Positions 61,167 to 64,000 of a stretch of 64,000 bases of DNA are shown in pieces. The notes beneath the pieces are model-generated. The model did not search any database, was not told the DNA's origin, and was given only the letters and a program-made list of their open reading frames with translations. Each line of letters starts with the position of its first letter. Position 1 is the stretch's first letter. This stretch comes from Streptomyces virginiae (GTDB lineage: Bacteria > Actinomycetota > Actinomycetes > Streptomycetales > Streptomycetaceae). The stretch spans positions 248,001-312,000 of the forward strand of contig NZ_JOAK01000006.1 in assembly GCF_000720455.1 (NCBI RefSeq). The letters are read 5' to 3'. A program made the translations under genes and the position numbers.

Positions 61167-62158
61167 GAGGGGTTCGGGTGGAGCTGGCCGCCCAGTGCCT
61201 CCACGGCGTCCGCCACCCGGACGCCGAGGACGACGGAGGAGAGCGGCAGGACGACGAACCGCCGGTTCTTGACGGCGGGCACCTCGGCGAGGGCCGGGTC
61301 GTTCAGCAGGCGCTGCTTCTTGGCTTCGACGGTGGTGCCGCCGTAGTCGTAGATGAGGACGACCTCGGGCCCCCGCTCGATGACCTTCTCCCAGGCGACG
61401 TCGCCGAAGGTGTCCTTGAGGTCGGCGAAGACGTTCGTGCCGCCGGAGAGGGAGATGATCTCGTTGCCTATGCCGTTGCCGCCGGAGGTGGAGGCGGAGG
61501 CCTCACCGGAGTCGTAGGCGAAGACGGTCGGCCGGGGCCGGTCCTTGACGCGTGTGGTCACGGCGTCGATGCGGCGCTGCTCGTCCTCGATGAGCTTCGC
61601 GCCGCGTTCGGGCACGCCGAAGGTCCGCGCGACTTCGGTGATCTCGGTCTTCAGCTGGTCGAGGCCGACGGTCCCCTCGGTGCAGTACTCCACGTTCAGG
61701 CGGGAGTTGATGCCGGACTTGGCGAGCCCCTCGCGGTCGCGGCCCTGCGTCTTGTCGAAGGCGCTGGCATAGCCGCCGTAGACGAAGTCCGGGTCGGCGC
61801 CGAGCAGGATCTCCTTGGAGGGGTACTCCTCGGCCAGCACCTTGATCTTGTCGTAGGCGGGCCGGTAGGCGGGCAGTACGGCGTCGTCGAGGTAGGCGGA
61901 GCCGGCGATCCGGTCGCCCAGACCGAGTGCGAGCATCAGCTCGGTGGCGTGCTGGTTCATGGTGACCGCGCGACGGGGCGGTGCCTGGTAGGTGCTGCTC
62001 ACACCGCAGTTGGTGACGGTGTACGGGAAACCGGGCGCGGCGGAGGGATCCCCGGCCGCCCCGTCCTGCCCGTCGCCGGGTGAACCGGCGCAGCCGGCCA
62101 GGGATATGAGGAGCGCGACGGGGGTGAACGCGCGCAGGGCGGCGCGGGTACGCGACAT
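61163..62158 (-). CDS. Substrate-binding lipoprotein of corrinoid/iron-type ABC importer (BtuF-like)
   Basis: 331 residues, ATG 62158. Lipoprotein signal with lipobox LISLAGC (C23). The TroA-like fold (two lobes around a long helix) is seen in 'VTMNQHATELMLALGLGDRIAG', 'LLGADPDFVYGGYASAFDK', 'DYGGTTVEAKKQRLLNDPALAEVPAVKNRRFVVLP'. Similar proteins are often annotated iron-siderophore binding. The cobalamin riboswitch 52 bases upstream argues that the ligand here is a corrinoid (or cobalt complex). GGAGAGG precedes the start and can be sequestered by the riboswitch fold. Confidence 0.92.
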   Translation of the reverse strand: MSRTRAALRAFTPVALLISLAGCAGSPGDGQDGAAGDPSAAPGFPYTVTNCGVSSTYQAPPRRAVTMNQHATELMLALGLGDRIAGSAYLDDAVLPAYRPAYDKIKVLAEEYPSKEILLGADPDFVYGGYASAFDKTQGRDREGLAKSGINSRLNVEYCTEGTVGLDQLKTEITEVARTFGVPERGAKLIEDEQRRIDAVTTRVKDRPRPTVFAYDSGEASASTSGGNGIGNEIISLSGGTNVFADLKDTFGDVAWEKVIERGPEVVLIYDYGGTTVEAKKQRLLNDPALAEVPAVKNRRFVVLPLSSVVLGVRVADAVEALGGQLHPNPS

Positions 62159-62210
62159 GGCGGGGCCTCTCCGGGGGATCCGCGTCCCCTGGTCGACGTG
62201 AAGGAGCAGA

Positions 62211-62313
62211 GGCGGTGCGTCAGTGTCTGACTCCCGGCCTCCCCGCGCGGGGAGAGCCGGTCACAGTGGCGGGACCGCACCGGAATCGCACCGGTTTCCT
62301 GTCCTGCACCGCC
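62211..62313 (-). promoter_or_regulatory. Cobalamin riboswitch upstream of the BtuFCD-like operon
   Basis: Read on the minus strand, outer stem P1 is GGCGGTGC (62313-62306) with GCACCGCC (62218-62211). Between them are the core elements of the cobalamin aptamer: GGAAACCGGTGCGATTCCGG-type segment, the invariant GCCACTGTGA, a GC-rich internal hairpin, and GGGAGTCAGACACTG. The short length (about 103 nt) fits a compact class. It ends 52 bases before the first ATG, so control is probably at translation initiation or attenuation. Confidence 0.9.
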
Positions 62314-62390
62314 TGGTTACGCGCCCCAGTCTGCCAGAACGCGCACGTGAGGTGGGGTGGGGGCCGCACACCTTCCGGCCCCTCCCGGGT

Positions 62391-62950
62391 TCAGCGGAAC
62401 AGGTGGGCGTTCTCCTCGGCCCACTGCCGCAACGACCTGCCCGGGGCGCCGGTGACCCGTGACACCGTGTCGCGCACTGCCAGCAGCCCGTCGTTGAGGT
62501 CGCCGCCCGAGACATCGAGGACCGCGTCCGCGGCCTCCTCCCCGAAGACCGCGGCCATCCGGGCACGGGCCTGCTGCCGGCCGATCTCATCGACGGCGTC
62601 CACATCATGGCGTTCGAGGCGAACTGCGTCGGGCGCAGGATCGTCCAGGCCATGCCGCTGTCCTGGAGCAGCCGCTCGACCGTCAGGTTCTCGTCGGCGG
62701 CGCCCAAGTGCGGATGGGTCTGGACGGTGAGGGACGACACCAGCACCACGTGCTCCACGCCCCACCGCCGGGCTGCGGTGAGGACGTCCGCGTCCGGGCC
62801 CATCCGCGACACGAGGAACGTCGCGCGCACCCCGTCCGGTGCGGGCTTCAGCGACTCCGGCACGGCGAAGTCGCCCTCGACGGCCTCGACCCCCTCGGGC
62901 AACGTCGCCCGTGAGGCATCACGGGGCGAGTGCGCGCCGGCGCGGGTCGG
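62391..62950 (-). pseudogene. NmrA-family NAD(P)-binding protein, decayed
   Basis: Two parts of an NmrA-type atypical short-chain dehydrogenase are readable on the minus strand in different frames. The upstream part, from about 62950 to 62600, reads RATLPEGVEAVEGDFAVPES, then VVLVSSLTVQTHPHLGAADENLTVERLLQDSGMAWTILRPTQFASNAMMW. The downstream part, ending at 62391, reads QARARMAAVFGEEAADAVLD then RDTVSRVTGAPGRSLRQWAEENAHLFR. About 60 residues between them are missing, and the N-terminal glycine-rich NAD loop is absent. The gene is not functional. Confidence 0.7.
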
Positions 62951-63011
62951 TGGCAGACTGCTTCCTTGATCGCGGACACGGGTCCGCGGACGCGAAGGGG
63001 GATGCGTCGAA

Positions 63012-63554
63012 GTGCGCAGGGTGAGGTGGGCGGCCGCGGCCGCCGGTGCGGTGCTGTTGATCGCGGGGTGCGGCAGTGAGGTCGATTCGGCCCGGAGCCA
63101 TGGCGGTGACGCACCGTCAGCCGGCGGCTCCGCCCCGGCGAAGGCGGTTTCGGACGGCAGCCTGGACATCGCGGTGGTGAGGAAGGAGATAGCGGACGCC
63201 GCCACGGCGGCCGGGTTCACCGAGAGGACCCCGGACAAGATCCCGCCGGCCCTCGCGTCCTGCACGGTCAGGTGGCAGTCGGACGGCGCGAAGGTCACCG
63301 ACTCGAGGAAGTCCTACGACACCACGGTCGCCACGCTGGTCAACGGGGGCTGGAAGGAGAGCGGGAGCTACGAGGAACGGCAGTCGGTCACCAAGGCGTT
63401 CGACAAGAGCGGTTGGCGCCTCATCACCATCCACCAGCCCCAGGGCCGGGTGGACGGGACGGACCTGGACAGCTTCATCGCCGATGACACCGGGCCCGCG
63501 TGCGAGAAGCCCTTCCAGGAAGACCTGGCGGACAAGACGACGCCCAAGAAGTAG
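63012..63554 (+). CDS. Small lipoprotein
   Basis: 180 residues from GTG 63012. Lipoprotein signal with LIAGC (C20) and a Ser/Gly/Ala-rich linker, then a globular part ('SLDIAVVRKEIADAATAAGFTERTPDKIPPALASCTVRWQSDGAKVTDSRKSYDTTVATLVNGGWKESGSYEERQSVTKAFDKSGWRLITIHQP') resembling actinobacterial lipoproteins of unknown function. Surface anchored. A palindromic terminator follows. Confidence 0.82.
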   Translation: MRRVRWAAAAAGAVLLIAGCGSEVDSARSHGGDAPSAGGSAPAKAVSDGSLDIAVVRKEIADAATAAGFTERTPDKIPPALASCTVRWQSDGAKVTDSRKSYDTTVATLVNGGWKESGSYEERQSVTKAFDKSGWRLITIHQPQGRVDGTDLDSFIADDTGPACEKPFQEDLADKTTPKK

Positions 63555-63566
63555 CTCCGCCGCGCT

Positions 63567-63584
63567 CCACCCCCTAGGGGGTGG
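63567..63584. terminator. Palindromic hairpin between convergent genes
   Basis: CCACCCCCTAGGGGGTGG, self-complementary apart from a two-base centre, at 63567-63584; it includes the stop codon of the - strand acetyltransferase gene. Confidence 0.6.
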
Positions 63585-64000
63585 TGATCAGGTCCATCCC
63601 GGGGTACTGGGCGGCGGTGAAGCCCGCGGTCCGGTATACGGGTTCGCCCGCGGAGCTGGCGTGCAGCTGGACGTAGTGGACGCCGAGCGCGTTCAGCCAG
63701 TCCACCAGTCCGGCGACGATCCGGCCGGCGTGCCCCTGCCCGCGGGCCGCCGTGTCCGTGACCATGCCGTCGATGTAGCCGCGCCGCCCGTCCGGCCACC
63801 GGGGGCCGGGCAGGTGGTACGTCACCCACGCCATGCCCGCGGCGCACAGGGGCTCGCCCGGTCCGCCGCCGACGACCAGGCAGGTGCAGTCGGCGCGGCC
63901 CCCCGAGACGCGTTCGGCGAACCAGCCGCGGGCGATGTCCCGCCAGGGCGCGTCGGCCGGTCCGGGATCGACGCCGAGCGCGTCGAGTGCCGTCGCCCGG
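63574..64000 (-). CDS. GNAT N-acetyltransferase (5' end outside window)
   Basis: 142 residues are present in an open frame from the right edge to the TAG stop at 63574-63576. Core GNAT features: 'GRRGYIDGMVTDTAARGQGHAGRIVAGLVDWLNALGV' (acetyl-CoA R/Q-x-x-G-x-G/A loop, here RGQGHA) and 'LHASSAGEPVYRTAGFTAAQYPGMDL'. The beginning of the protein (before 'RATALDALGV') lies outside the window. Substrate unknown. Confidence 0.85.
   Translation of the reverse strand, partial: RATALDALGVDPGPADAPWRDIARGWFAERVSGGRADCTCLVVGGGPGEPLCAAGMAWVTYHLPGPRWPDGRRGYIDGMVTDTAARGQGHAGRIVAGLVDWLNALGVHYVQLHASSAGEPVYRTAGFTAAQYPGMDLITTP

Overview
The window is a piece of a Streptomyces chromosome, or that of a very close relative. 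The evidence is the very high GC content, strong G/C preference at third codon positions, frequent GTG starts, GTGA/ATGA gene overlaps, twin-arginine secreted enzymes, a giant SARP-type regulator, and many families typical of this genus (DUF1062, DUF2637, DUF2975+XRE pairs, DUF6126+XRE pairs, ECF41-type sigma factor). No rRNA, tRNA, CRISPR array, phage or replication origin is visible. The DNA looks like ordinary accessory/arm territory: mostly single genes and two- to three-gene operons separated by strong hairpin terminators, with decayed insertion sequences and broken genes between them.

Layout. 0-2.6 kb: end of an ECF41-like sigma factor, a Cys/Gly-tailed small protein, a coupled small-ORF/membrane-protein pair, and a flavodoxin-fold oxidoreductase divergent from an AraC regulator. 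3.8-6.2 kb: a Nudix hydrolase and a histidine phosphatase bracketed by remnants of an IS5-family and an IS630-family transposase. 6.4-7.2 kb: an unusual fusion of a blasticidin-S-deaminase-like domain to an ASCH domain that keeps the catalytic triad of the YqfB N4-acetylcytidine hydrolase. 7.3-10.1 kb: gluconate module (GntR-type repressor, gluconokinase, gluconate permease). 10.2-13.8 kb: cytochrome P450 with a helical WXG-like partner, and a serine hydrolase paralogue lacking its catalytic Ser and Lys. 13.9-17.5 kb: large secreted subtilase. 17.7-21.5 kb: MFS exporter, internally deleted DUF6629 gene, Tat-secreted cholesterol oxidase.

21.5-26.4 kb: carboxymuconolactone-decarboxylase-like protein coupled to an NAD(P)-binding dehydrogenase, an XRE/cupin regulator with DUF6126 partner and a clear double operator, HPP membrane protein, ATP-dependent DNA ligase. 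26.6-30.3 kb: an exported S15-like hydrolase fused in one chain to an ABC ATPase, overlapping its permease. 30.4-37.6 kb: small stress/housekeeping genes (aldo/keto reductase, GlsB-type protein, GalE, DksA-like zinc finger, DUF1062, coiled-coil protein, PRC-barrel, hemerythrin, LLM oxidoreductase). 37.6-37.8 kb: a 154-bp MITE-like element. 37.8-47.8 kb: SARP/ATPase regulator, AOC-barrel secreted protein, HTH-nSTAND-WD40 giant sharing a dyad-rich promoter region with a secreted ricin-type lectin, DUF2975+XRE pair, crystallin-like small protein.

47.8-51.4 kb is a gene-poor, locally less GC-rich accessory stretch with orphan genes and a DUF2637 membrane protein. 52-58.8 kb carries a GH35 beta-galactosidase with a sugar isomerase-like gene, an S15-family hydrolase and a Tat/lipoprotein-type DMFase-beta-like protein. 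58.9-62.4 kb holds a VOC protein and a three-gene BtuCDF-like ABC importer preceded by a cobalamin riboswitch, which argues that this 'iron-siderophore type' transporter imports a corrinoid. The end has a decayed NmrA-family gene, a lipoprotein and a GNAT acetyltransferase cut by the window edge.
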